Source of the DNA: Limnoperna fortunei
Taxonomy: Eukaryota; Mollusca; Bivalvia; Mytilida; Modiolidae
Assembly (NCBI GenBank): GCA_944474755.1
Contig: OX104117.1
Span: 56,676,964 to 56,740,963, forward strand
Direction: 5' to 3'
DNA: 64,000 bases
Positions 33,910-43,531 of the stretch are shown in pieces; the stretch's first letter is position 1, and each line of letters starts with the position of its first letter. The notes below the pieces were generated by a model that ran no database searches, was not told the DNA's origin, and saw only the letters and a list, made by a program, of their open reading frames with translations. A program made the position numbers and the translations under genes.

Positions 33910-34152
33910 ATCACGTGACGTCATAAAAAATTTAGGGCACTTTTAGTTTAAAACGGCAACGCTTGATACGAAATGGGACGGAATAAGAAAGACGATGCAA
34001 AACCAATCATGTGCTATGTTGTTCCGGAGTGCAAAGCCAACACTAAACATAAAATTTATGGAAAGAGGTCAAGTTTTTTTCCGTTTTATGACGTTCACAC
34101 TATGTTTATAGACGGTACATTGAGGAAAGTGCCCTAAATAAAATCACGTGAT
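33910..34152 (+). mobile_element. Inverted-repeat element with THAP-like small ORF, nested in LINE
   Basis: The arms ATCACGTGA...TTTAGGGCACTTT (33910 to about 33944) and AAAGTGCCCTAAAT...ATCACGTGAT (about 34126-34152) are inverted. Between them a 54-codon frame (33973-34137) begins MGRNKKDDAKPIMCYVVPEC and runs through KRSSFFPF. This resembles the N-terminus of THAP zinc fingers found in P-type transposases, but the C-x5-C spacing is wider than usual and the rest of the domain is absent. Confidence 0.5.
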
Positions 34153-34536
34153 ACCATTAATCACGTGATATGATACCGCATGTCTTTTCTTTCATCAGGA
34201 AAACAAAAAGGTTTTTCATAGTTTAATCTAGTTTAATCAATTTTACATGTCTTCAGACAGACAGACAGACAGACAAGCACACACAACACACATCTTTTCT
34301 TGTATTTATTTATTATTTTCTTTCAGTTTTTTTCTTACTTATTTGTTTTGTAAAGACTTTTGTTGTTTTAAGACATATCTTCATGTATTGTAATTTTATC
34401 AACTAATTTCGATTTGCATGCCTTCAATGCTATAGATTTATTTTCATTGTATTGTATAGGAGAAGATTTCATAAGTAGGGAATACTTAAGTGTCTAATAA
34501 CTTTTTGTATTTTATGCAAATAAAATATGTTTAAAT

Positions 34537-35106
34537 GAAATCATAGTACAGTCTCCGCGTCCGTCTTCTGGCAAAATTAAATAACCCTTGATGACGTAGA
34601 AAGCGTTTTAAGCCAATCGCTACTGTCGTTCCCGGAAGGGGGAATCACCGTAATGGCGACTGCCATAAGTAACTAACAACAAAATGTTAGAATAAAATAT
34701 CAACCCAGACCCTACAGCGATAATAGAAAAACCGAAACGAAAACTGCATGTTTTTGTCGATATCATGGATCACCTTTCTACAATGTAAGTTTTCAGTAAA
34801 CACACGTTTTCTCTCATAATCGTGAAAAATTTACAATTCGTCGTTGTTCTAAATCCAATTGTACAGTTTGGATGTTCATTGTACAGTTTGGATGTTCATT
34901 GTACAGTTTGGATGTTCATTGTACAGTTTGGATGTTCATTATTTTCCCGTTCTGAAATCCTATTCAAAATTACTTTTATCTTTTACTGAACTAATAGAAA
35001 CAACAAGTAAGATTATTTAAAATTCATACTTACTGTCAATTGAAATTAACTGATAGTTAAACTGCGTGTCGGTCATTCGCTTGTCTCTTGGACACGTTCC
35101 CCCTTA
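34537..35106. repeat. Segmental duplication copy 2 (paired with 24.84-25.5 kb)
   Basis: The order GTACAGTCTCCGCGTCCGTC, GTTCCCGGAAGG, GATATCATGGATCACC, GTAAGTTTTC, minisatellite, CTTGGACACGTTCCC is collinear with copy 1. Confidence 0.75.
34857..34940. repeat. 20-bp minisatellite, four units
   Basis: Same TGTACAGTTTGGATGTTCAT unit and copy number as at 25.2 kb. Confidence 0.9.
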
Positions 35107-35495
35107 TAGTTAAAGATTGATTGGATGTTTGCTTTACGTCCAGTGAGCAGTATTTCAGCTATATTCAGGACGGGAACAAGTTAACACACAATACATCAAT
35201 TGAAAAAGGGGTGGGATGGGACACAAGGAACAAAATTTTGACTGCCACTGGAAAAGTACGGAGTCGGAGAATTTAGACTTTTGAAGCGGCTACAATGAGC
35301 CTATACTCTTTTTCGAAATCTACAAAAGGGATCTTTACCGTGCAAGGAGCGTGGCACTCTCTAAACACGTTACCCACTATGGTCCGTGGCCAGGCTTTCC
35401 GTATTATGACCTGACAACCCCCCAACGAGAGGGTCTCCTCTATCCGCCACCCGGGGACGCGTTGGGCGCTCTGTGCTCTGATCCGTCCCAGCGTT
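35107..35495 (-). mobile_element. SINE-like insertion, second copy
   Basis: Related to 26002-26499 (AGTATTTCAGCTATATTCAGG, GGGATGGGACACAAGGAA, GTATTATGACCTGACAACCCC). CGTTCCCCC lies at both edges (about 35098 and 35491). The duplicate segment at 25.4 kb has no insertion here. Confidence 0.7.
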
Positions 35496-35787
35496 CCCCC
35501 CTAGAAAAAACTTCATTCAGCAAAATGAAAATTCTCTGATACATAAAATAATATCCAACAATATGTAAATAATGAACACCGCAATATATTTATTAAACTT
35601 CCAACCATAATTCTTAAAGACTACGAAAATGGGGAGGGGGGGGGGCGTCGTGGACAATATAAGGGTAACCGTGGAGACAGTATATACTGGAAATATTTTA
35701 ATTGTCTGAAATATCACTATGTATGTCATTCCAGCTTGCATCTTCTGATGGACCAGGATTTGTTTCTAGTCCTTATCCAATAAGTTA

Positions 35788-37345
35788 GGCCGAATTTTAC
35801 TGCCGTTATAATCCGAAGATAGTTTTGGGAATTGCCGAATTAACGGCAGATTTCAGTCCTATTGCTCGTAATGTAGCAAATAAAAAATTCTAACTTCGGT
35901 CTATTTATACAAAATTCAAACATAATATTAATCTTCTTTACGTTTTTACAGCTTTAGACAATGCGAAACTAACGGGAAACGATCTTTATTGAAGAAATTT
36001 CTTTTTTCGTCTTTTAAGATGCACGTGGAAAATGCTATGTTGATCTTTATTCCGTATATGGATAATGTGACCTAATTTTGTTATAAACGTGCTTCTTTGC
36101 ATACTATAACAACCATTCCGTAGTAAGAATCCAGTAATTTACATATGTATTAAACAGGATGCAACACGCCATTCATTTTCGGGTATCAATGTTTTTCATG
36201 TAGTACATGCAAACGCAATTAAAAAGAGACACGAATGTCAATTAATACACAACGCACAGCGGTTTATTAAAAACGGCAATAACTATCATCAAGTATCAAT
36301 AATGATCGATTTTAAACACGAAACCGATTAAAAAAAATGGTGACACTGTCGGAAGATATCAAGATCGACGACGTCTGATTATCGCCGCCCTCCATTCGTT
36401 GCTAAGAATGCCGATGGATCAAGGAGAAAATGTTTTGAAATGTACTTAGTTACCACGAATGAACATACTTTTGCGAAAAGAATGTCAAACATTCAAGTTT
36501 GAATGAAAAATCAAGTTCAAATATGACGTTGGACTTCAAAATTCCTTGGATGATATCAAATTTTCATGCAATGATAACTATTTTTGGTATTATATTTACG
36601 AAAGTTAAGAATAGAGGGAAACCATTTTAACCTGGTACTTTGTCTTTCGGTGATAACACTATCGATGAGCGTAGCTTTGAAAAATCGAAAACCAGAATAA
36701 AAGGCCATTTTGTGTATATACGATTTCGGATGAAAATCGGAAACCAGAATAAAAAGCTATTTTTATGTATTCAATTCCGAAGTATTCCGTCTTCTGTAAG
36801 ATGCCATAAATAAATAAATATCAATAATTTATTTAGTTGAACCACGTGAACATTAGTTTTAATTCAAGTACAAAAGAATTACATATGCGCAATTTAGAAA
36901 TCGGTAATTCAAATTAGTCCCAACTGCAGAACTATGCTCCACATAGGACCTTATAGGGGAAATGATCAAACGCCTTCCTTTTAGAAATAGCAATTCGATT
37001 CTAAGCGAATGTTTACTAGGAAGTCCTTACAAAGAGTATATTTTTATTTCGATCTAAAATCCAGGATAAATGCTACGCAAGCCTTTATGTTATACAACAG
37101 CCTACTGCATTATTTATGTAACATAGATATAAAATGTTTTAAATGCGTCCTTAAAATTATAATCATACAGAAAAACATATAGAATAATTCGGCGGCGAAT
37201 TGAAGCTTTGCATCAAAAGTTTTCTTGTTGTATATGCAACTTCATTGGACATCAAAAAGCCGGGAGTGATTCACTCCCGCTCTGCTACATTACGAGTAAT
37301 GTGACTAAATTCGTACCCCAGCCAAAAAAGTGAGGGTACGATATT
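35788..37345. mobile_element. Unclassified ~1.56-kb insertion in Tc1 flank
   Basis: This stretch interrupts sequence that is continuous at about 25705 in the duplicate segment. Near its ends lies the inverted pair CTCGTAATGTAGCA (about 35876-35889) and TGCTACATTACGAG (about 37282-37295). A GGGAGTGATTCACTCCC palindrome is at about 37263-37279. No coding region was recognised. The exact ends and target duplication remain unclear. Confidence 0.5.
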
Positions 37346-38696
37346 TTGTATAATAAAAATTACAAAAGAAATTTTTACAATGTTAAACAAATCAATATAA
37401 CAAAACATTTGTTTATGTTGTCATCAGTGTTATCTCTACTCTATTCCCTGTAATAACAATGGAACTACAACATAATAAGAGTAAATAAATAAGTAAACAT
37501 TCCTTATCTTGACAAAAATTAATCAATACACAAACAAAACCTCATTACATTTAATTAAGTTTTAGGACCAAGTTTATGGTCATCACAAAATTGTCCACTC
37601 TTATTCTGTATTGCTCTACACAGATACCCACGGCGCGCAACACCTGAAAGGTGTGATAAGTACTGAGAGCGGGCTATAAACGAATAATTCAGTAATCTTA
37701 CATAACCACACATAACCACAGCACGTAAAGAGCGGTACATCCGGGTATTCCATCTACGGAATCGAACAGCCACACTAACAACAACTGCAGTAGGGATACC
37801 TGGATTGCAAAGAATCAGCTCCCAAACAGTCAGAAACGGAATCCTACAACATGGAATTAGACCCAGAAGACTGTATTTTGAAGTAGTTTTGACGAGTTTA
37901 CATGGAAGGGAAAGAGTCAGATGGTGCATCAGGTTCAGGGTATAGCCATTCCAGAACTGGCACAGAATCTGGTTAAGTGACGAGTCGTCGCTGTTCCTTC
38001 TACAGAAGCTTGATGGTAGAACAGGTGTAACCGCTGAAGAAATGAACGATTCGCGCAGTCATGTGTCCATGAAGTGGATAGATTCGATGTAGGTAGCGTC
38101 ATGAAGTGTGGGCGGCTATCTCAGATGACAGAAAATCAGAGCTTGTAAATTTATCAAACAACTTAACGGATCAACGGTACAGAAACCATATCTTCCAAAG
38201 ATGGACCACCAGATGGAGTTTTTCCAACAGGACAATGCTAGGCCACATACAGCTCAACTAACCAGAGACTTTCTTGAGCGTATTAACGTGTTGCGATGGC
38301 CTTAAAAATCGCCGGATTTGAATCCCATTGAACATCTATGGGACGAACTGGACATACGTGTGCGCAAGCGCCAACCGCCATCGCAGACCCTAGATCAGCC
38401 GACAGATTTAGCAATAGGAATGGCGAAGAATACCTCTAAAGTTCGTATTTTGATAGAGTTAAGGTCGAGAAGATGAGGAGCAGTGCTGGTCTTCTCGAGG
38501 AGGTTATACACTTTACTAACCAGTTGACCAAAATTGACTTGAACTGTGTTAAATTGACTGTGATTTGTACAGGCTATGATCGTTTCTTTGCACACAACAT
38601 TTTAAGTGCATATCGTTCGTGTAATTGTAACATTTTGGCATAAATATCGCTTATGAAATATGTAAAAAAAAACGACTATGCGTTTCTTTTTTGAGA
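37346..38696 (+). mobile_element. Tc1-like transposon remnant, copy 2
   Basis: Collinear with 25700-27560 but without the SINE and the 85-bp MITE. The right end (GCGTTTCTTTTTTGAGAGTA, about 38680-38699) resembles the TACTCACTCAAAAAAGAAACGC-type terminus of the Tc1 at 42.0 kb, read in reverse. Confidence 0.7.
37840..38530 (+). pseudogene. Tc1-like transposase remnant, copy 2
   Basis: Pieces in changing frames include NWHRIWLSDESS (first catalytic Asp region, near 37950), EFFQQDNARPHTAQ (second Asp, near 38218) and SPDLNPIEHLWDELD (Glu region, near 38315). Stops in between make it inactive. The minus-strand frame at 37555-37929 is only the antisense of this region. Confidence 0.8.
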
Positions 38697-38789
38697 GTAT
38701 ATTTCACGTCTATTAGACCCGCGTTTTACAAAACATCGTCCAACATACGTCTAATCGTATATTACTTATATATTTTTAGTGCATTTATG

Positions 38790-39020
38790 TCTGGTCGAGT
38801 CCGAGGTTTAGCAAAGGTGTGTTCGACTCCAACCTTAATTAAAAAAAATTGCCAATTTTCTTTCCGAAGATCGAGTTTTTTTCCACTGGTACATAACAGT
38901 GAGGTTGCCAGTTCGCGTCTTACTGGGAACATGTTGTAGTCGATTCTAGTCTTAACTGAAAGGTATTGCCAGTGTTTCTTCTGAAGGTCAGTGTTTTCAG
39001 CGGGTACCCTGGGTTCATCG
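38790..39020 (+). repeat. SINE upstream of copy D
   Basis: Same family and position as the SINEs before B and C (TCCGAGGTTTAGCAAAGGTG, TTGCCAATTTTC, CGGGTACCCTGGGTTC), shortened at the 3' side. Confidence 0.65.
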
Positions 39021-39179
39021 ACCAAAACCAGACACTTAATAAACATAAAAGTTTATTTCTGCGTAACAACATTAAATTAAATTAAAATGATGTCAGCAAT
39101 ATTAAAATATTTGACCATATTTTTTGTGTTTTAGATTGTTTTATTAAAGGCATTACGGATGAATTTGCAACGGTCGCCT

Positions 39180-39304
39180 ATATGTTAATGACGTCATAAG
39201 TAACAATATGTTCTCATAGTAACGTTCATTCTGCATTGCCCAAAGACGTTCAGCAAATACACACAGTGCAATCTGCAACCAGTTCTGATCGAATATAATG
39301 AAAG
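39180..39304 (+). promoter_or_regulatory. Conserved CRE promoter of gene D
   Basis: A perfect TGACGTCA at 39189-39196 lies 116 bp before the ATG and is followed by TAAGTAACAATATGTTCTC, CATAGTAACGTTCATTCTGC, as in the other copies. Confidence 0.6.
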
Positions 39305-40334
39305 ATGGCGAAGTCATCTAACAATGGCTACTGTGCGATCTTCCGAATAGTAAGTAAAGTTCATTGAGGCAGAAGACACAATTAATGCGCGCTCGATTGG
39401 TTTCGCAATTTATACCTTCAAGGGCAAATTTATTGAAATACTATTTACATCCGCTATACACATTTGAATGATTCCTGTTTTTTTTTTATTTTTCAAAGAT
39501 TTATTTTAATAAATCATCTAACTTACCGATAATAAGACTAATAGAAGTGAAGTAAAGAAATGAGAAAAAGTTAGGATGTATACATATGTAATTGATTTAT
39601 TTGCAGATTGGAGGTTTCTGTAGGAGAATTCTCCCTAAAAAGAGAAGTAATAAAGTTTGTCCTCCAAATTCCGTAGTTGGCAGTTTTCCACCAGAACAAA
39701 CTCAGAACAGTTTAGTTAAAGAGCCGTCAGCAGAGGCAAAAGATGAACTTTGCACCGACGTTCAAGAAGAGCTTGGACTTGATGGTATAATGAAAACTAT
39801 TGGTTATTTATTTTATGTGATGCATATGGGAATAAGTAAAGGTTGTCATTAAGTCTTTGAATTTGCTGACTAATAGGACAATAATTAGTTGATAGCCGCC
39901 ATTTTTTCTTATTGTTTTTACAACATAGAAATCGTGTGCGGGGGAAACTTTTTTAGTACAGTAAATAATATGAATAGTCTTTGCAAAAAAGTACTTTGCT
40001 ATGTAAATGACAGAGTTGGAGAGAATCTGTCTCATTTTTATAATATTTATACTCTCAAAATTACAGCCTTATACTCGTCCCAAATCATTTGTAACTATAA
40101 TTATTTTTTTTTACATTCAGTATGTTTAGTATTTCTATATGTTCACTGGTTGAGATATATGTTGATATAACTTGATTTTTCTTGTCTTGACACTCACGGT
40201 TTAATTTTTTTTCTTTTACAGAATTTATCGAAGACTATGTTATCATTGAGTTGGAGCGTATCAGATCGATGTTTGTAGTGAACGGGAACACAATTGACAA
40301 AATATCTTCTGCCAACATAGATGAACATGATTGA
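39305..40334 (+). CDS. Unrecognised small basic protein, family member D (three exons)
   Basis: Exons 39305-39349, 39607-39802 and 40222-40334 join to 117 residues. The exon 2 donor G/GTTATT is at the site used by member A, giving the same 196-nt exon. A GTATAA donor 18 nt earlier would give 111 residues. Exon 1 encodes MAKSSNNGYCAIFRI, so the Cys pair seen in A and B is Tyr-Cys. Exon 2 carries the basic CRRILPKKRSNK block, SFPPEQTQN and AKDELCTDVQEELGLD. Exon 3 carries EDYVIIELERIRSMFVVNGN. All frames are open. The 3' region has AATAAA near 40452, shared with copy C. Function unknown; no signal peptide or membrane span seen. Confidence 0.68.
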
Positions 40335-40654
40335 ACTGTCTAATGAATGACGGAAACGTATAAGCGTTCATACACATTCAAAGATGTCACATGATTATCA
40401 ACTCGTCAAGTTAAGGAATAAGATCACAACATTAGTACTTTGTTAAAACGGTTATCAGAAAATAAAATTTTAATTTAATCAATCTGATTTTTTTATGTAG
40501 TTTTAATTTGACAACGCTATATCGGAGAATTGGAAAAAGGTTGTCCCATAAAAGTTGGTAGTGAAAACAGACTGCACCTAAAGTGGTGTAAAAAATGAAC
40601 ATATATCTAAGCTTTCCTACCCTTTTCTTTTTTTCTATTTTGTTGGGTTTTTTT

Positions 40655-40815
40655 AATGGTGTTTTACGTCACTTTCATCAATTTTTCAGCTATATCGTGG
40701 CGTCCAGACTTTATTATGGAAGACAACGGCATAAAATCCGACGGGGAAAACACCGACCTTCAGTAGGAAAACTGGCCATCCTTGTCATTTAAGATTGAAG
40801 TCGAGTGCACCCTGC
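40655..40815 (-). repeat. SINE remnant
   Basis: Family phrases on the minus strand: TTTTTCAGCTATATCGTGGC, CGTCCAGACTTTAT, GGAAAACTGGCCATCCTTGTC. Confidence 0.65.
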
Positions 40816-40946
40816 TCTTTGCTTTTTTCAACAAAAAAAACTTAATTTAAATTGTTTTGTTGATGCGTTTGTGGGTCTAAGTAGTTAAGTCCAGGCATTA
40901 ATTTTTCCCCTCAAATTCCAACAAACTTTTATTTATTATATGTCAT

Positions 40947-41607
40947 CAGGGGCGGATGCAGCCTCAAATGAAAGGGGGGGGGGGGTCCAAATTTGTCATG
41001 GTGGCGCCGACAGGGGGTCTGGGGGCCGCGCTCTGAACGAAATGGTGTAAAATCCTGCATTCTGACGATTTCCTGACACCTAAAACATGTCCGTTAAAAT
41101 GTCATTTTGTTATGTTAAAACAAAAAAAAAGAAGGCTTTTTTCAAAACTTTTTGATAGATTCGCACAAACAGTTAACTTTCAGTGAATTTGCCCACAATC
41201 GTCGTATAACTAAAAAGTTTCTATAAAGGTGTGTTTGATAGAAATCGAAATGGTGCTGTATAAGTTCTGCATTATTGTTTGATATATAAAGTTTTAAGTT
41301 TTTTAACTCTTCAATGACGTCAGCATCCATGGCGTCGGATTCATCGGAAATTATGTGAAACTTTGTAAATATATCCGTCAACGGTATGGCCACGAAAACA
41401 AATACGGATTAACGTAGACCGTGGTGGTCTACTTGGAATAGTTAAAAAGACAAGTTCACATGATTTACGATTAGTTATAACTTCTAAGCCGTCCAAAAAT
41501 AAACATTTATAAAACTGCCAATACAAAAGTAGGGGTCCAGACCCCATGCTTGTCAAAACGAAAGGGGGGTCCGGACACCCTGGACCCCCACTCTGAATCC
41601 GCCACTG
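40947..41607. mobile_element. CAGGGGCGGAT-ended DNA element (hAT-like ends)
   Basis: The element starts CAGGGGCGGATGCAG and ends CTGAATCCGCCACTG. TGTCAT (6 bp) borders both ends (40941-40946, 41608-41613). Next to the ends are G-runs (ATGAAAGGGGGG) and the complementary CCCCCCTTTC-type sequence. Such ends are common in hAT-type invertebrate MITEs, but an 8-bp duplication would be expected, so the superfamily is uncertain. Minus-strand frames inside (41142-41393, 41341-41613) have no recognised domain. Confidence 0.65.
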
Positions 41608-41699
41608 TGTCATGCAGCAAAGCCTTATAAAAGACTATTGTTATAGTAAATACCATAATTTGTGCTGTAACACATCGATGTTTGATTTAACGAAGGGTA

Positions 41700-41960
41700 T
41701 AGTCCTTTAGGGGTTTCCTTTAAATTGTTTTTAAAAGTTTCCGTTTGATGTGTTCAGCCATCTGGCAGCCTAGTTTTGTTAACTTAACATACTGTAATAA
41801 GGTAGTCATACCTCTGAATCCAGTGTATACTAGACTATAGGTAGAACAGTAAATGTTTTTGTCGAAACTACTAGCATCTCTGCGTTTTGCATACCTTTCT
41901 AACATTACTCAGCAGTAGTTGTAAAACTTCGGTGTCTAGCGACTTTCGGTCAATGCAAAT
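41700..41960 (-). repeat. Coding-like repeat, related to 48534-48740
   Basis: On the minus strand ATGTTAGAAAGGTATGCAAA and following codons (MLERYAKRRDASSFDKNIYC) are similar to 48.5-48.7 kb. It may be an old exon or part of a mobile element. No family recognised. Confidence 0.35.
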
Positions 41961-42047
41961 CAAAAAGAAAAAAATAACCTCCCAGAGTGAGGTTAACATA
42001 ACGACGTCATACATTTTTGCATAAAGTATTATGATGTAACAAATATA

Positions 42048-43531
42048 TACTCACTCAAAAAAGAAACGCAACATCGAATATTTTTTTAAAAATAATTTGT
42101 TTGCTGATAAATAACCTATAAATATTCAAATATATATACCCAACATCACAATTACACATTAATTAAAGGTATCCAGGTGAAAGCATTTAAGTTCATCTAC
42201 CCGTGAACGACTGTAGTCGAAATCTGGAACACACTGAACTACGCATTGCTAAAAACGGTCGACTTACACCTGCAAATAATGGGTTTTGTTTAACTAAGAC
42301 AATCGGTATAAAACCCAGCTATTTCTTGCCTTGACTGAATTAGTAAAATAACATTCTGATGAGTTGACGCTATGCCAAGGTTAGATGCTGCTACCCGGAA
42401 TATCGAGGCCGGGGAATCACAGAATGCTGTAGCCACAACGTTCAATGTTCATCGTAGCACAATTTAACGCCTTTGGTGACGCTACCAGCAGCTTGGTACT
42501 ACGAGAGACCGATTACGTTCATGGCGTCCGCGTGTTACAACTCGGCGCAGGATCGTTACATTAGATTATTCCATCTACAGAACAGGGCTATTTGATGCAA
42601 AAGAAACAACTGTTAACGTCCCTGGGTTGCGCCGTATATCACCACAGACAGTACGCAATCGGTTACGCTCTCATGGATTGCGGGCAAAAAGACCTTACAT
42701 CGGAGCCACACTGGGACGCCAACACCTCGGAGCAAGGGTAAGATGGTGTACTACCGTCGTGTATGGAATTTAAAGAACTGGAAAAGAGTGTGGTTCAGCG
42801 ATGAGTCACGTTTTCAGCTTGAAAAGCGATATGGTCAGATAAGAATGTACAGGCGCCGAAATGCACGCATAACTGTGTTGTAGAAAGAGACAATTTTGGG
42901 GGAGGCAGTGTTATGATGTGGGTCGATATCTTTTACGCTGGGAACACACAGCTGATACATATCCAAGGCAATCTTAACGCTGTTAGGTATAGAGACGAAA
43001 TTATACGGCTGCATTTATTGCCCGTAATTGACATTCAAAGAGAAAATTTTCAACCCGACAATGCCCGACCACAAACAGCACGTGTAACAGTAGATTTTTT
43101 AGAGCAACAGAATGTCAGTGTGATCCATTGGCCATCACGATCTCCGGATCTTAACCCAATTAAACATCTGTGAGATGAACTGGATAAGCGCGTGCGCCGA
43201 CAACCGCTGCCGCAAAATCTGCAACAATTAGAGAAGGCACTTCAGTATGAGTGGCAAAGGACACCGCGTGTTCAAACTCAACGTTTAATTGAATCCATGC
43301 AAAGAAGAGTAAGGGCTGTGTTACAAGCAAATGGCGGGCACAACACATACTGACATTTTTTGCGTGGTTTATTGACAATATGCGACGAAATGTTATATTC
43401 CATTGTAAAAGACTCATGAACAAGAAGTGTGCCAATTTTTACATTTGTATCAATTATTTATATGACAAATCGTTAAAATAATATATGAAGTAAAATTTTT
43501 TTGTATGTTGCGTTTTATTTGTGAGTGAGTA
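42048..43531 (+). mobile_element. Tc1-like transposon with intact ends
   Basis: Terminal repeats of about 27 bp (TACTCACTCA...AAACGCAACAT at 42048; reverse complement ending at 43531) are bordered by TA. The 1484-bp length fits the Tc1 superfamily. The single gene inside is broken. Confidence 0.9.
42372..43353 (+). pseudogene. Tc1 transposase, inactivated
   Basis: The start MPRLDAATRNIEAGESQNA leads into paired helix-turn-helix DNA-binding remains, an RVRW region, SDESRF (near 42802) and the open segment 42913-43173. That segment holds FQPDNARPQTARVTVDF with the second Asp and SPDLNPIKHL, then a C-terminal part to 43353. Frameshifts lie near 42465 and 42750-42900. The catalytic Glu of NPIEH has become Lys (GAA to AAA, 43162-43164) and the next conserved Trp is a TGA (43171-43173). 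Both are G-to-A changes. The enzyme would be inactive even if frames were ignored. Confidence 0.85.

Larger units (their letters stand above)
32414..34536 (+). mobile_element. 5'-truncated non-LTR insertion with 16-bp target duplication
   Basis: GAAATCATAGTACAGT precedes (32398-32413) and follows (34537-34552) the element. The paralogous site near 24852 has a single uninterrupted copy. The element contains the C-terminal half of a reverse transcriptase, an AATAAA at about 34519 near its 3' end and a CAGA microsatellite near 34254-34275. This is a textbook target-primed insertion. Confidence 0.9.
28757..38696. repeat. Duplication unit C (about 10 kb)
   Basis: It opens with GACGTCTATTAGACCCGCG near 28785 and ends where the same phrase opens unit D (CACGTCTATTAGACCCGCG near 38707), directly after the Tc1 end. 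It contains, in order, a SINE, gene copy C, a non-LTR fragment, a foldback element, a LINE insertion, the 20-bp minisatellite, a SINE-like insertion and Tc1 copy 2. Parts match unit B (11.66-14.65 kb) and the segment at 24.84-27.56 kb. Confidence 0.7.

Noticed and set aside
37555..37929. Minus-strand 124-codon frame
   Set aside because: Antisense of the Tc1-like copy 2. The coding remains are on the plus strand.
41142..41613. Minus-strand frames in the CAGGGGCGG-ended element as a transposase
   Set aside because: No catalytic or dimerisation motif is visible, and the 661-bp element is too small for a transposase gene.
43160..43435. Minus-strand frame at the Tc1 3' end
   Set aside because: Antisense of the transposase C-terminus.
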